A DNA stretch of 20,526 nucleotides. Origin: a virus. Of the stretch, positions 12,983 to 20,467 are shown in pieces. The translations under genes and the position numbers were made by a program. The stretch is taken from positions 1 through 20,526 of IMG/VR virus record IMGVR_UViG_3300050027_000104; one strand, written 5' to 3'. Numbering within the stretch: the first letter of the stretch is position 1; every line of letters starts with the position of its first letter. The notes beneath the pieces are model-generated. The model saw nothing but the letters and a program-made list of their open reading frames with translations, made no database searches and was not told the origin of the DNA.

Positions 12983-13882
12983 ATGCTAATAACGAGGATC
13001 GTTCGTGAGTCCCAGCCGAGTTTTCGCACCGGCAGCGGCACGGTCGGCACCGACGTGGTGCGACTGGACTGCGGGGACGCCCAACAGACCGTGACGGTGG
13101 CGGCCAGCGACGGCAGTTTCACCCTCGCCCTGGCCGGCGGGGTGACGGCCGCGATCGCCTTTAGCGCTGCGGCGGCCGACGTGCAGACAGCCTTGGAGGC
13201 GGTTGTCGGCAGCGGCAACGTCGCCGTGTCGGGCAGCGCCGGCGGCCCGTGGACGGTGAGCTTCAAGAACGCCCAAGGCGGCCAGCCGCAGCCGGCGATG
13301 GTCGGCGATGCGAGCAAGCTAACCGCCGCCAACGCCCAGCAGACTGTGACCGTCACTGCGGCCACGGGCGGCCACTTCACCCTCTCCCTGGGTGCCGAGA
13401 CGACGGTGAACATCACGTACAACGCCGCCGCTGCGGACGTTCAAGCCGCTTTGGTAGCCCTGGTCGCCGTAGGAGCCGGCAACGTGGCTGTCACCGGCGC
13501 TGCCGGCGGCCCCTGGACCGTGGAGTTCAAGGGTGCCCTGGCCGGGCAGCCCGTAGAGACGATGGCGGCGACCGACGTGGACCTGGCGGGCACGGGCCAT
13601 GCCGTGGCCGTGGCCGTCGCTCAGGTCGGCGGCGCGGCGGTCTCGGTGGCCATTGTCGCGCCAGGTCAGGACGTGGGCGGCGAAGTCAATAAGTACGTGG
13701 TCGTCCGGGCGAACGGGGCCAACACGGGCATCATCTTGATTGGAACCGCGGTAGCCAACGTCGGCGACGGCTTCATCCTCTCGGCCGGTCAGGTCTCACC
13801 GCCGATCTACGTGGACCAGTTGAATAAGGTCTACATGGTCGGTGGGGCGGCGGGGCAGGGCTACTCGTGGATCGCTTGCTAG
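12983..13882 (+). CDS. Repeat-containing structural protein, probably capsid decoration or head fibre
   Basis: A 299-aa protein rich in Ala, Gly and Val. Two homologous repeats (about residues 32-108 and 117-195) share AQQTVTV, an AAADVQ.AL segment, GNVAV and GGPWTV.FK. This beta-rich repeat is one I remember from phage and planctomycete surface or structural proteins. The C-terminal part (GANTGIILIGTAVANVGDGF, then a VDQLNKVYMV segment) resembles short phage proteins that decorate heads or tails. GGGAG upstream overlaps the end of the portal gene. Its position between portal and connector supports a virion role. The exact site on the particle is inference. Confidence 0.65.
   Translation: MLITRIVRESQPSFRTGSGTVGTDVVRLDCGDAQQTVTVAASDGSFTLALAGGVTAAIAFSAAAADVQTALEAVVGSGNVAVSGSAGGPWTVSFKNAQGGQPQPAMVGDASKLTAANAQQTVTVTAATGGHFTLSLGAETTVNITYNAAAADVQAALVALVAVGAGNVAVTGAAGGPWTVEFKGALAGQPVETMAATDVDLAGTGHAVAVAVAQVGGAAVSVAIVAPGQDVGGEVNKYVVVRANGANTGIILIGTAVANVGDGFILSAGQVSPPIYVDQLNKVYMVGGAAGQGYSWIAC
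13076..13567 (+). repeat. Two tandem coding repeats (about 230 bp each)
   Basis: The repeat units at 13076-13306 and 13331-13567 encode matching beta-rich modules. GCCCA[AG]CAGAC[CT]GTGAC opens both, and GCCGGCGGCCC[GC]TGGAC occurs in both. They have diverged well beyond a recent duplication but are aligned without large gaps. Confidence 0.8.
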
Positions 13883-13892
13883 GGAGTGGGCA

Positions 13893-14453
13893 ATGGCGCT
13901 CAATTTCGATTACTACGGCAAGCAAGAGGGCGACACGCCGGCCGAGCGGATCGCCGAGGCGACGAACTACTTTTCTTACCGGCTCCACGAAGTTGCCTGG
14001 AGCGCCGCTTCCGACTCAGACCGCGAAAAGGCGTTGATTGCCGCCCGAGGAATCATCGACGCGCTGAATTACAAAGGGGTCAAAGCGAGCGTTTATACGG
14101 TCTGCGGCTCGTCGGACCCGGACTCGTCCGGCGTGGACCTGACAGTTATTCAGGCCGCCGAGGCAAGCCAGCCCTTGGAGTTTCCGCGCGGCACGGACAC
14201 GGAGGTGCCCGAGGCCATCCGCATCGCTGAATACGAGATCGCCTACGCCCTCTTGGACGGCAAAGACCCGGAGATCGAACTGGAGAACCTGGCCATCAGT
14301 GCGATGGGCTACGGCACGGTCAAGACGACTTACGAGCGGGCGCAACTGCCCATCGAGCACATTATAAACCTCTGCCCCTCGTCAACGGCTTGGCGAATTC
14401 TGCGACCTTTTCTCAGGGACAGTGATGCCCTCCATTTGAGCCGCATGTCGTAA
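13893..14453 (+). CDS. Head-tail connector protein (DnaT-like/gp6-like)
   Basis: A 186-aa protein. ATG 13893 with GGGAG about 9 nt upstream is preferred over earlier in-frame codons. The pattern is that of adaptor proteins often annotated as DnaT-like: an N-terminal helix, ALIAARGIIDALNYKGVKA, then LEFPRG, AIRIAEYEIAYALLDG, DPEIELE and VKTTYERA. It ends in AWRILRPFLRD followed by LSRMS. Such proteins bind under the portal and start the neck. Its stop overlaps the start of a homing endonuclease by one base (TAATG). It lies upstream of the scaffold and coat genes, whereas connectors usually follow the coat gene. Confidence 0.75.
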   Translation: MALNFDYYGKQEGDTPAERIAEATNYFSYRLHEVAWSAASDSDREKALIAARGIIDALNYKGVKASVYTVCGSSDPDSSGVDLTVIQAAEASQPLEFPRGTDTEVPEAIRIAEYEIAYALLDGKDPEIELENLAISAMGYGTVKTTYERAQLPIEHIINLCPSSTAWRILRPFLRDSDALHLSRMS

Positions 14454-15088
14454 TGCACCACTTGTATCTCATTACCAATCTCGTCAACTGGAAGACGTAT
14501 GTTGGTATTACGACGAATCCACGGTTGCGTTGGACGAAACACAAGTACGGGCACGGCTCGCGTCTCGTGAGATTGGCGATTGCGAAGTACGGCATCGAAA
14601 ACTTTCGCTTTGCCGTGATTTTCAAGAGTCCTGATCGTGCTTGTGTTGAGTGGATGGAGCGACACGCAATTTCGGAGTGGAAGACAGAATCGCCACTCGG
14701 CTACAACCGCAATCCCGGTGGCGGTGGACCGCCTGTTGGACTTAAGCACTCTGCCGAGACTGTGGCGCGTCGCGCAGCCGCCAATCGGGGCAAGAAGCGA
14801 GAGCCAGGCTTCGGGCAACGCATGAGTGCTGTCAACAAAGGCCGGAAAAGAACGCCGGAGGTCCGACAACGCTGGTCTGAGTCGCGTCGTGGGCATTCAG
14901 CCTATCCACGACAACAAGAGACCGCGAGCCGTCTTCATAGCCGACCGGTCTCGGTTGAAGGCATTGCTTACCCCTCATTGAAGATGGCGTCGGCGCGGAC
15001 GGGCCTATCCTACTCGTCGCTAAAGAAGAGGTTTCGACGCTATGCAGAGTCCAACTCGTTTCCTACGGGTTGGGCGTACTTGTCTTAG
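14453..15088 (+). CDS. GIY-YIG homing endonuclease (first copy)
   Basis: A 211-aa free-standing GIY-YIG endonuclease. The nuclease domain shows LYLI (4-7), TYVGIT (15-20), Arg26, His30, metal-binding Glu69 and GYN (83-85). The middle has basic NUMOD3-like repeats (GLKHSAETVARR, KGRKRTPEVRQR). The C-terminus is a NUMOD1-like helix-turn-helix (AYPSLKMASARTGLSYSSLK). It would nick or cut intron-less alleles to spread itself. The start sits on the stop of the connector gene (TAATG). Lower GC and AT-rich codons (for example TATGTTGGTATTACGACG) differ from the neighbours, fitting horizontal arrival. Confidence 0.92.
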   Translation: MHHLYLITNLVNWKTYVGITTNPRLRWTKHKYGHGSRLVRLAIAKYGIENFRFAVIFKSPDRACVEWMERHAISEWKTESPLGYNRNPGGGGPPVGLKHSAETVARRAAANRGKKREPGFGQRMSAVNKGRKRTPEVRQRWSESRRGHSAYPRQQETASRLHSRPVSVEGIAYPSLKMASARTGLSYSSLKKRFRRYAESNSFPTGWAYLS

Positions 15089-15093
15089 TCACG

Positions 15094-15138
15094 AATGAGC
15101 TAGGCGAGTGTCCTGGCTCCCTTTCACTGGCGCTCATT
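15094..15138 (+). other. Imperfect inverted repeat between endonuclease and scaffold genes
   Basis: AATGAGC (15094-15100) pairs with GCTCATT (15132-15138), and AGTG (15107-15110) pairs with CACT (15125-15128) inside. It follows the endonuclease stop by a few bases. It may be a weak terminator or a scar of the insertion. The rest of the 125-bp gap (15089-15213) shows nothing clear except the scaffold ribosome binding site near 15200. Confidence 0.4.
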
Positions 15139-15213
15139 GCCGGGTCGGACGCCGCTGATACCGAATAGGCGGATGCTCTGTGATGTTCCTGTCGGGCGTA
15201 AGGAAATGTTTGC

Positions 15214-16068
15214 ATGTCCACGTCTCTGTACCTGTCCCGTCCGTGGTCCGCTTGTTTCGAGGGCGAAGACGAGGCGGCCAAGGCCGCCGCCGACAAGGCC
15301 GCCGCCGATGCCGCTGCTTCGAGCGCTTCCGCCGCCGCTGCTGCCGCCGCCGGCAAGACGTTCACCCAGGAGGAAGTCAACCGGATCGTCGCCACCGACC
15401 GCCGCAAGCTGGAAGACGCGCTGAAGAAGACCGAGAAACAGTACCAGGACTTGCTGGCCAGCCAGAGTCTCACCGAGCAGGAGCGGAAGGCCCTGAAGGC
15501 GAACCTGGAGATGGTCCAAGGCCAACTCCGCAGCAAGGAAGAACAGCTTCTGCTGGAAAAGAAACAGGTCGAGGAGGCTTACGCCGGCAAGTTGCAGGAG
15601 GTGGAAAAGAAGGCGTCCTTCTTCGAGACGCTGTTCCGCGATTCCACAATCGAGCGGGCGCTGCAAGATGCCGCCGTCAGGCACGAGGCGTTCAGCCCCT
15701 CGCAGATCGTCACGCAACTGCGCCAGCAGACGAAGATGCTGGAGGAGACGGACCCCAAGACCGGCCGCTTGACCGGCAAGTACAAGCCGATGGTCGAGAT
15801 GCTGACGGTCAATCCGACCACCGGCGAGACGGAGACCAAGGCGTACACGCCCGAGGAGGCGGTGAAGAAGATGAAGGACGACCCCGACACCTGGGGCAAT
15901 ATGTTCCGCTCCGGCGTGGTCTCGGGCATCGGATCAGGTTCGGCCACCGGCGGCCTCATGCCGGGTCAAGGCGGCAAGATCGACGTGCGGAAGCTCACGC
16001 CCACGCAGTATCGGGAAATCCGGGCCAAGAACCCTGAATTGCTCGGATTGAAGCCCATCAGCCGCTAG
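15214..16068 (+). CDS. Phage scaffolding protein
   Basis: A 284-aa protein directly before the coat gene. An Ala/Lys-rich N-terminus leads into a long heptad-like coiled coil (about 60-140, for example KLEDALKKTEKQYQDLLAS and ANLEMVQGQLRSKEEQLLLE), then a more globular C-terminus with a basic end (KIDVRKLTPTQYREIRAKN). Composition and position fit an internal scaffold that directs capsid assembly and then leaves. AAGGAA 8 nt before the ATG sets the start. The first 15 residues contain LYLSRPWSAC, matching LYLSQPFVAC at the start of the coat protein, which is unexpected. No separate protease gene is evident nearby. Confidence 0.82.
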   Translation: MSTSLYLSRPWSACFEGEDEAAKAAADKAAADAAASSASAAAAAAAGKTFTQEEVNRIVATDRRKLEDALKKTEKQYQDLLASQSLTEQERKALKANLEMVQGQLRSKEEQLLLEKKQVEEAYAGKLQEVEKKASFFETLFRDSTIERALQDAAVRHEAFSPSQIVTQLRQQTKMLEETDPKTGRLTGKYKPMVEMLTVNPTTGETETKAYTPEEAVKKMKDDPDTWGNMFRSGVVSGIGSGSATGGLMPGQGGKIDVRKLTPTQYREIRAKNPELLGLKPISR

Positions 16069-16171
16069 TGCCTCTCAGGGGTCGGTGAAAGGTCGCTTGT
16101 GGCGGCCGGCTGGTCGTGGTGACTCGCCAGCGCCCTTGCGCAGAATCAACCCATCAGTTCGGAGAACAACG

Positions 16172-17560
16172 ATGAATCGTCTCTACCTCAGCCAGCCCTT
16201 CGTGGCTTGCTACGACAACAATCTCGACGCCTACATCCCCGAGTTGTGGGCGCAAGAGGGCCTGGCCATTCTCGAAGAGAACATGGTCATGGCCAACCTC
16301 GTCCACCGCGATTTCGAGAACGAGATCGCCAAGTTCGGCGACGTGGTGAACACCCGCAAGCCGGGCGAGTTCAAGGTACGCCGCAAGGTCGATGGAACTC
16401 CGCTGGCCTACCAGGACGCCACCGCCACTAACGTGGCCGTGCCCTTGGACCAGTGGTTCTACGAGTCCTTCATCATCCGGGACGGCGAGGGGAGCAAGTC
16501 CTTCCAGGAGTTGAAGGACATCTACCTCCACCCGGCGATGCTCTCCATCGCTCGTGGCGTGGACCGCTGCCTCTTGGGCCGCATCCCCGCCTACTTCGGC
16601 GGCCCCGCCAACCGCGTCGGCCGGCTCGGTGCGCTCGATGAGACGACCGCCAAGGACTACGTGCTGGACGCCCGCGAGGTGCTCAACGTCAACAAGGCCC
16701 CCCTGGACGGCCGCCGGTTGGTGATGTCGCCCACGGCGGAGACCGCCATGCTCAAGACCGAACTGTTCGTTGCCGCCCAGAAGCGCGGCGACGGTGGTGC
16801 GGCCTTGACGAACGCCGCGCTGGGCCGCATCCTCGGCTTCGACACCTTCATGTGCCAGAACGTCAACTGCATCCTGAGCGCCGACAGCGAGGCCCTCGCG
16901 CTGAGCGGGGCGCACGCGGCCGGCGACACCAGCGCGCTGAACGTCACCATCACCGGGACGGCCGGGGAGTTCCTCAACGTGGCCGGCAACGATCAGCCGA
17001 CGTGGATGACCGACGCCACCACGGGCGCGATCGTGCTGAACGAGCCGCTGAAGTACGGCGTCGTGGACGGGGCGGTCGTGACGCACTACAAGAAGTGCGC
17101 CACTGCTGCCGCCTACGTCGCCGGCTACAGCCAGGCCCTCACCCTGACCGGCTACACCGCCGGCAAGGCCCCGCAGGTGGGCCAGTTGCTCGCCTTCGGC
17201 ACCGGCGCAAGCCGCGCGGTCTATACCGTCATCGAGTCGGAAGACGCCGGCACGACCTGCAACGTTGCGCTGGACCGGCCGCTGGACGCGGCCGTCGCCT
17301 CCGGTGCCCCGGCCTTCCCCGGCCCGACCGGCTCGATGAACCTGGCGTTCCACCGGGACGCCCTGGCCCTGGTGACTCGGCCGCTGGCCTTGCCGGACAG
17401 CCGGATGGGCGTCATGGCCGCCGTGGTCCCCCACAACGGCATCGGGATGCGCGTCTGTATGCAGTACGACATCAACGCGGGCGGCACCGTGGTGAACTGC
17501 GACATCCTCGCGGGTGTGGCGGTCCTCCAGCACGGCTCCTGCGTGGCCATGCTCGGCTAA
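16172..17560 (+). CDS. Major capsid protein, P22-coat-like (HK97 fold)
   Basis: A 462-aa coat protein. ATG 16172 is chosen because GGAG lies 9 nt upstream; an in-frame codon at 16085 would add 29 unlikely residues. The early part (LVHRDFENEIAKFGDVVNTRKPG, an N-arm and E-loop-like region) and DRCLLGRIPAYFGG through NKAPLDGRRLVMSPTAETAM fit the P22 gp5-like coat family. An insertion domain (about 230-390, with VGQLLAFGTGASRAVYTV) interrupts the core before SMNLAFHRDALALVTRPL and a final strand-rich segment typical of the family. It forms the icosahedral shell. Family placement is from pattern memory. The large size and insertion agree with P22-like coats. Confidence 0.85.
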   Translation: MNRLYLSQPFVACYDNNLDAYIPELWAQEGLAILEENMVMANLVHRDFENEIAKFGDVVNTRKPGEFKVRRKVDGTPLAYQDATATNVAVPLDQWFYESFIIRDGEGSKSFQELKDIYLHPAMLSIARGVDRCLLGRIPAYFGGPANRVGRLGALDETTAKDYVLDAREVLNVNKAPLDGRRLVMSPTAETAMLKTELFVAAQKRGDGGAALTNAALGRILGFDTFMCQNVNCILSADSEALALSGAHAAGDTSALNVTITGTAGEFLNVAGNDQPTWMTDATTGAIVLNEPLKYGVVDGAVVTHYKKCATAAAYVAGYSQALTLTGYTAGKAPQVGQLLAFGTGASRAVYTVIESEDAGTTCNVALDRPLDAAVASGAPAFPGPTGSMNLAFHRDALALVTRPLALPDSRMGVMAAVVPHNGIGMRVCMQYDINAGGTVVNCDILAGVAVLQHGSCVAMLG

Positions 17561-17584
17561 TCCTGTCCGTAGCGAGCGAAAGGT

Positions 17585-17615
17585 CGCCCGTCCGGGTCAA
17601 GCGCCCGGACGGGCG
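17585..17615 (+). terminator. Strong hairpin after the coat gene
   Basis: CGCCCGTCCGGG (17585-17596) and CCCGGACGGGCG (17604-17615) form a perfect 12-bp stem with a 7-nt loop, 25 nt after the coat stop. No T-run follows (GCCCTCTACC), so it may end only part of the transcripts or protect the abundant coat mRNA from decay. Confidence 0.6.
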
Positions 17616-17658
17616 GCCCTCTACCATCTACTGCCCTGCCGGCGGATGGAGATGCCTC

Positions 17659-17979
17659 ATGGATTTTCTACTTTTGGCACAAGCGGGTGACACGTTTGCC
17701 GATGGCGTGGCCCTCCTCTCGCTACTCAAGCAGTACGGCCCGCTGGTCCTGGTCATGGCCTTTCTGCTTTGGCAAGGCTGGGTCCGCGAGGGCCGCATGA
17801 GCAAGCGGATCGTCAGGCTGGAAGACGAGCAGCGGAATGTTTTGATGCCACTGGTCGAGCGTTCCGCTGACGTGATCGCCCAGAACACCTTGATGATGGA
17901 GCGGTTGGAGAAGGCCCTGGACGCGCGGTTCGATTGCCCGTGGCGACCAACCTGCGCCGAACAGCGGAAACGAGGCTGA
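17659..17979 (+). CDS. Small single-pass membrane protein with coiled-coil tail
   Basis: A 106-aa protein with an N-terminal stretch MDFLLLAQAGDTFAD, one membrane helix (YGPLVLVMAFLLWQG, about residues 29-43), and then a charged helix (SKRIVRLEDEQRNVLMPLVE, then a LMMERLEKALDARF segment) that should form a coiled coil. This outline occurs in small phage proteins sometimes suspected to be holins. Its place between coat and neck genes is also common for short membrane proteins of unknown role. Two cysteines near the end (DCPWRPTC) could pair. GGAG lies about 8 nt before the ATG. Confidence 0.62.
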   Translation: MDFLLLAQAGDTFADGVALLSLLKQYGPLVLVMAFLLWQGWVREGRMSKRIVRLEDEQRNVLMPLVERSADVIAQNTLMMERLEKALDARFDCPWRPTCAEQRKRG

Positions 17980-17983
17980 CGGC

Positions 17984-18502
17984 ATGACCTACCCCGCGAA
18001 CTACAGCTTGAATCAGCAGCTTCGTCGAGTGCTCTATGCCCTGAAGCGGCAGTATGGCGGCGCAATCGTCATTTACCAGAACGGCGCGGTGACGACGGAC
18101 ACGAAGACCGGCGAAGCGGCCCGCACGAAGACGGCAACCCGCATTCAGCGGGCCATTATTCTGCCGGTAAAGATCAGCGCCGAAGTGAAGCACACCGTCG
18201 CGCTGATCTCCGCCAACAAGCAGATGCTCACCGGGGCGGGCGGCGGCTTTGAGACGGGCCAGCGGTTGTTCATCATCGAGCGCCGCGACTGCCCCAATCT
18301 CGTGCTGCACAAGACCGATTGGGTGGGCTACAACGGCCGCAAATACGCCATCGAGAACTACGAAGAGTACGAGTTCGACGCGGCGTACCTCATTACCGGC
18401 AAGGAACTGCCGGCCGAGTCCCTCGGCGTGGCCGGCTCGATTGTCGAGATTTCGGCCGCCGACGCGCTGGTTCTAAATGCTCAAGCCGGGGCGGGAGGTT
18501 GA
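17984..18502 (+). CDS. Probable head-closure (neck) protein
   Basis: A 172-aa protein starting 4 nt after the previous stop. It is beta-rich (IVIYQNGAVTT, RAIILPVKISAEVKHTV, QRLFIIERRDC, VLHKTDWVGYNGRKYAIENY). The closing pattern of a small barrel with D.V...G..Y.I and EEYE.DAAY is what I expect of stopper-like neck proteins, which plug the head after packaging. The position after the coat gene and before the tail-terminator candidate supports this. The call rests on order and fold impression, not on a decisive motif. Confidence 0.55.
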   Translation: MTYPANYSLNQQLRRVLYALKRQYGGAIVIYQNGAVTTDTKTGEAARTKTATRIQRAIILPVKISAEVKHTVALISANKQMLTGAGGGFETGQRLFIIERRDCPNLVLHKTDWVGYNGRKYAIENYEEYEFDAAYLITGKELPAESLGVAGSIVEISAADALVLNAQAGAGG

Positions 18503-18505
18503 GCC

Positions 18506-18997
18506 ATGTCCGCCAATCCCAATTGGGCGCGCTGGGTGTTCGCCTCGGTGGCCACCTACTTGAAGGAAGTCGCCCTGGAGGCGGAACTACCGGCCATCGT
18601 CGAAGGTCTGGACGACCGGACCACCGAGTTCATGGAGGCCCCGGATCGCTGCGAAATCCGCATCACCGGCCCGTTCACCAGGGAGGCCAGCCACAACTAC
18701 TTCTACGTCGAAGTCGTGGTGAACGTGTTGTTCGTCAGCCACTACGAAGAGTCGAAGAACCAGTACGCCATCATCCAGAAGATGGGCGTATTCCAGGAGG
18801 CAATGGACGGACCCATCGCCGTCCGTCAGTACGGAAACCAACCCGGCGACGACGAACAGGTGCTCGTGGGTTGCCTCAAGCCGGTCCAAGGACGCAACGA
18901 CACGATCCGCGTCCTGCACTTCGGACAGGTCGATCCGACCCACCGCCTGAAGCAGAGCATGGTGGATGCCCGTTACCGGATGGAGGTTAGCGAGTAG
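18506..18997 (+). CDS. Probable tail terminator or tail-completion protein
   Basis: A 163-aa protein with GGGAGG about 9 nt upstream. It opens with WARWVFASVATYLKEVA and has alternating strands and helices (EIRITGPFTRE, YFYVEVVVNVLFVSH). It ends in a strand plus helix (DTIRVLHFGQVDP, RLKQSMVDARYRMEV). Size and position just before the major tail protein fit the tail terminator of siphoviruses, which ends tail polymerisation and joins the neck. The stop (18995-18997) is followed after one base by the ATG of a homing endonuclease that has inserted between this gene and the tail gene. Confidence 0.55.
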   Translation: MSANPNWARWVFASVATYLKEVALEAELPAIVEGLDDRTTEFMEAPDRCEIRITGPFTREASHNYFYVEVVVNVLFVSHYEESKNQYAIIQKMGVFQEAMDGPIAVRQYGNQPGDDEQVLVGCLKPVQGRNDTIRVLHFGQVDPTHRLKQSMVDARYRMEVSE

Positions 18998-18998
18998 C

Positions 18999-19586
18999 AT
19001 GTTCCTCTACGTGATAACCAACCGTGTCAACGAGAAGCAATACGTTGGTATTACAGACGATGTTGCTCGCCGAAGGCGATTCCACCTCTCTGGACACGGA
19101 TCGAAGCTGGTGTACCAGGCGGCCAAGAAGTACGGCAAAGATAACCTTCAATTGGAAGTCTGGTACGAAGGCGACGAGGACTGGATCAAGATGATGGAGT
19201 ACCGGGCCATTGTGATGCTCGAAACGCGAGCACCGCATGGCTACAACCTGACGCTCGGTGGGGATGGAACATGGGGTTTACGGCCAACTGCCGAGACACG
19301 CAAGAAGTTGAGCATGGCGCATACGGGTCAGGTGCCTTGGATGTCCGGGCGGCATCATTCTCCCGAGGCACGGCAGAAGATGAAGGAGGCATGGAGCCGC
19401 AAATCCAAGACAGGTGCCAGAAATCCGCGCGCCTGTTCTGTCGTGGTTGAAGGCACCGAATACGGGTGTATCAAGGATGCGGCTCTTGCTACCGGCATCA
19501 ACGTGAACACCCTCTACAACCAACTACGGCGTTATCAAAGGTCCGGCCTCTGGCCGGTTGGTTGGGGTTTCAAGACCCCAGTTTGA
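18999..19586 (+). CDS. GIY-YIG homing endonuclease (second copy)
   Basis: A 195-aa GIY-YIG endonuclease. ATG 18999 is used rather than 18966, which would overlap the upstream gene. GGAGG lies 12 nt upstream, still inside that gene. Motifs are FLYVI (2-6), QYVGIT (14-19), Arg24 and His29 in the next helix, Glu67 and GYN (81-83). A NUMOD3-like basic region (PTAETRKKLSMAHTG, SPEARQKMKEAWSRK) and a C-terminal NUMOD1-like HTH (CIKDAALATGINVNTLYNQL) follow. It shares architecture and scattered DNA identity with the copy at 14453 but is clearly diverged, so the two probably have different targets. Lower GC than its neighbours suggests horizontal spread. Confidence 0.92.
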   Translation: MFLYVITNRVNEKQYVGITDDVARRRRFHLSGHGSKLVYQAAKKYGKDNLQLEVWYEGDEDWIKMMEYRAIVMLETRAPHGYNLTLGGDGTWGLRPTAETRKKLSMAHTGQVPWMSGRHHSPEARQKMKEAWSRKSKTGARNPRACSVVVEGTEYGCIKDAALATGINVNTLYNQLRRYQRSGLWPVGWGFKTPV

Positions 19587-19611
19587 TTCCTCAACAAGAA
19601 AGGCAATCCAG

Positions 19612-20406
19612 ATGGCCAGAATCGAACTACGAGACTGCACCGTGTACATCAAGGACGGGTTGGGGGCGCACCCCGACATCTATCCTTGCACGGCGCTGGG
19701 CAACAAGACCCTCGGCACGCCGAACACGGCAGTGGCCGTGGGCGACACCACCTGCAAGGTGTCGAGCACGAGCATTCCCACGGCGGTCGCTGGAAAAACG
19801 CAGAAGATTCCCGTCGGCGCTCGTTTCACCATTGCCGGTGAGACGGCCGCCACGGTCCACGTCGTCACGGCGCGGACCCAGGACGGGACCAACGTGGACG
19901 TGACCACCGACATCACCTTCTCGCCCGCCCTCGGGGCCGGCACCTACGCCGTGGACGCGGCGATCACTTTCCTTTCGCAGCAGCTCGAAGTGAAGATCGG
20001 TGAGGGGAACATCACCTACACCGAGAAGACGGATTACACCTACCTGCTCGACCGGGACAACCTGGACACGGTGAAGGAAGGCAAGGAGGTGCCGCTGGAC
20101 GTGAAGTGGGACAGCGTGTACGAGTTCATCACCACCGGCACCAGCGAGGAGATCACGCCGATGGACGCGCTGAAGGGGATCGGGGCGGCTGCGGAATGGA
20201 TCACCTACGCCAAAGACCCCTGCGAACCCTACGCCGTGGCCATCGAGGTGGAGCAGGTTGCGCCTTGCGCAACCGCCGAAAGTGAAATCACGCTCTTCCC
20301 CGACTTCCGCTCGGAGCAGCGCGAGGTGAACTTCAAGGACGCCGTGATTGCCGTCAATGGCAAGTGCAATGTCACCCAGCCCATCGTGACGCGCGTGGGT
20401 TCGTAA
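19612..20406 (+). CDS. Major tail (tube) protein with inserted domain
   Basis: A 264-aa protein starting 25 nt after the endonuclease, with AAAGG about 9 nt before ATG 19612. An earlier in-frame codon at 19558 lies inside the endonuclease and is rejected. The start (ARIELRDCTVYIKDG) and the C-terminal two thirds (LEVKIGEGNITYTEK, KEGKEVPLDVKWDSVYEFIT, EITPMDALKG, then VNFKDAVIAVNGKCNVTQP) fit a siphovirus tail tube protein. A domain of about 80 residues is inserted near residues 30-115 (VAVGDTTCKVSS, IPVGARFTIAGET, TFSPALGAGTYAVD). It would form stacked hexamer rings. Two hairpins and a perfect palindrome follow its stop. Confidence 0.75.
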   Translation: MARIELRDCTVYIKDGLGAHPDIYPCTALGNKTLGTPNTAVAVGDTTCKVSSTSIPTAVAGKTQKIPVGARFTIAGETAATVHVVTARTQDGTNVDVTTDITFSPALGAGTYAVDAAITFLSQQLEVKIGEGNITYTEKTDYTYLLDRDNLDTVKEGKEVPLDVKWDSVYEFITTGTSEEITPMDALKGIGAAAEWITYAKDPCEPYAVAIEVEQVAPCATAESEITLFPDFRSEQREVNFKDAVIAVNGKCNVTQPIVTRVGS

Positions 20407-20415
20407 GACGACTGC

Positions 20416-20440
20416 CCGGCCCTCTTTAGCAAAAGGCCGG
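20416..20440 (+). terminator. First hairpin after the tail gene
   Basis: CCGGCC (20416-20421) and GGCCGG (20435-20440) form a 6-bp stem with a 13-nt loop, followed by TTTCT. It is a weak terminator on its own, 9 nt after the stop. Confidence 0.45.
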
Positions 20441-20444
20441 TTTC

Positions 20445-20464
20445 TCTGGTCTCACAGGACCAGA
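20445..20464 (+). other. Second hairpin after the tail gene
   Basis: TCTGGTC (20445-20451) and GACCAGA (20458-20464) form a perfect 7-bp stem with the loop TCACAG, immediately between the first hairpin and the 28-bp palindrome. Confidence 0.5.
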
Positions 20465-20467
20465 TAT

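Noticed and set aside
13076-13567. Diversity-generating or CRISPR-like repeats
   Set aside because: The two units are in-frame coding repeats of a structural protein. There are no regular spacers, no reverse transcriptase and no template repeat in the window.
16154-17533. 459-codon antisense frame over the coat gene
   Set aside because: It lacks any motif and has shadow-like composition (Val/Asp/Gly/His-rich), while the coat gene explains the region.
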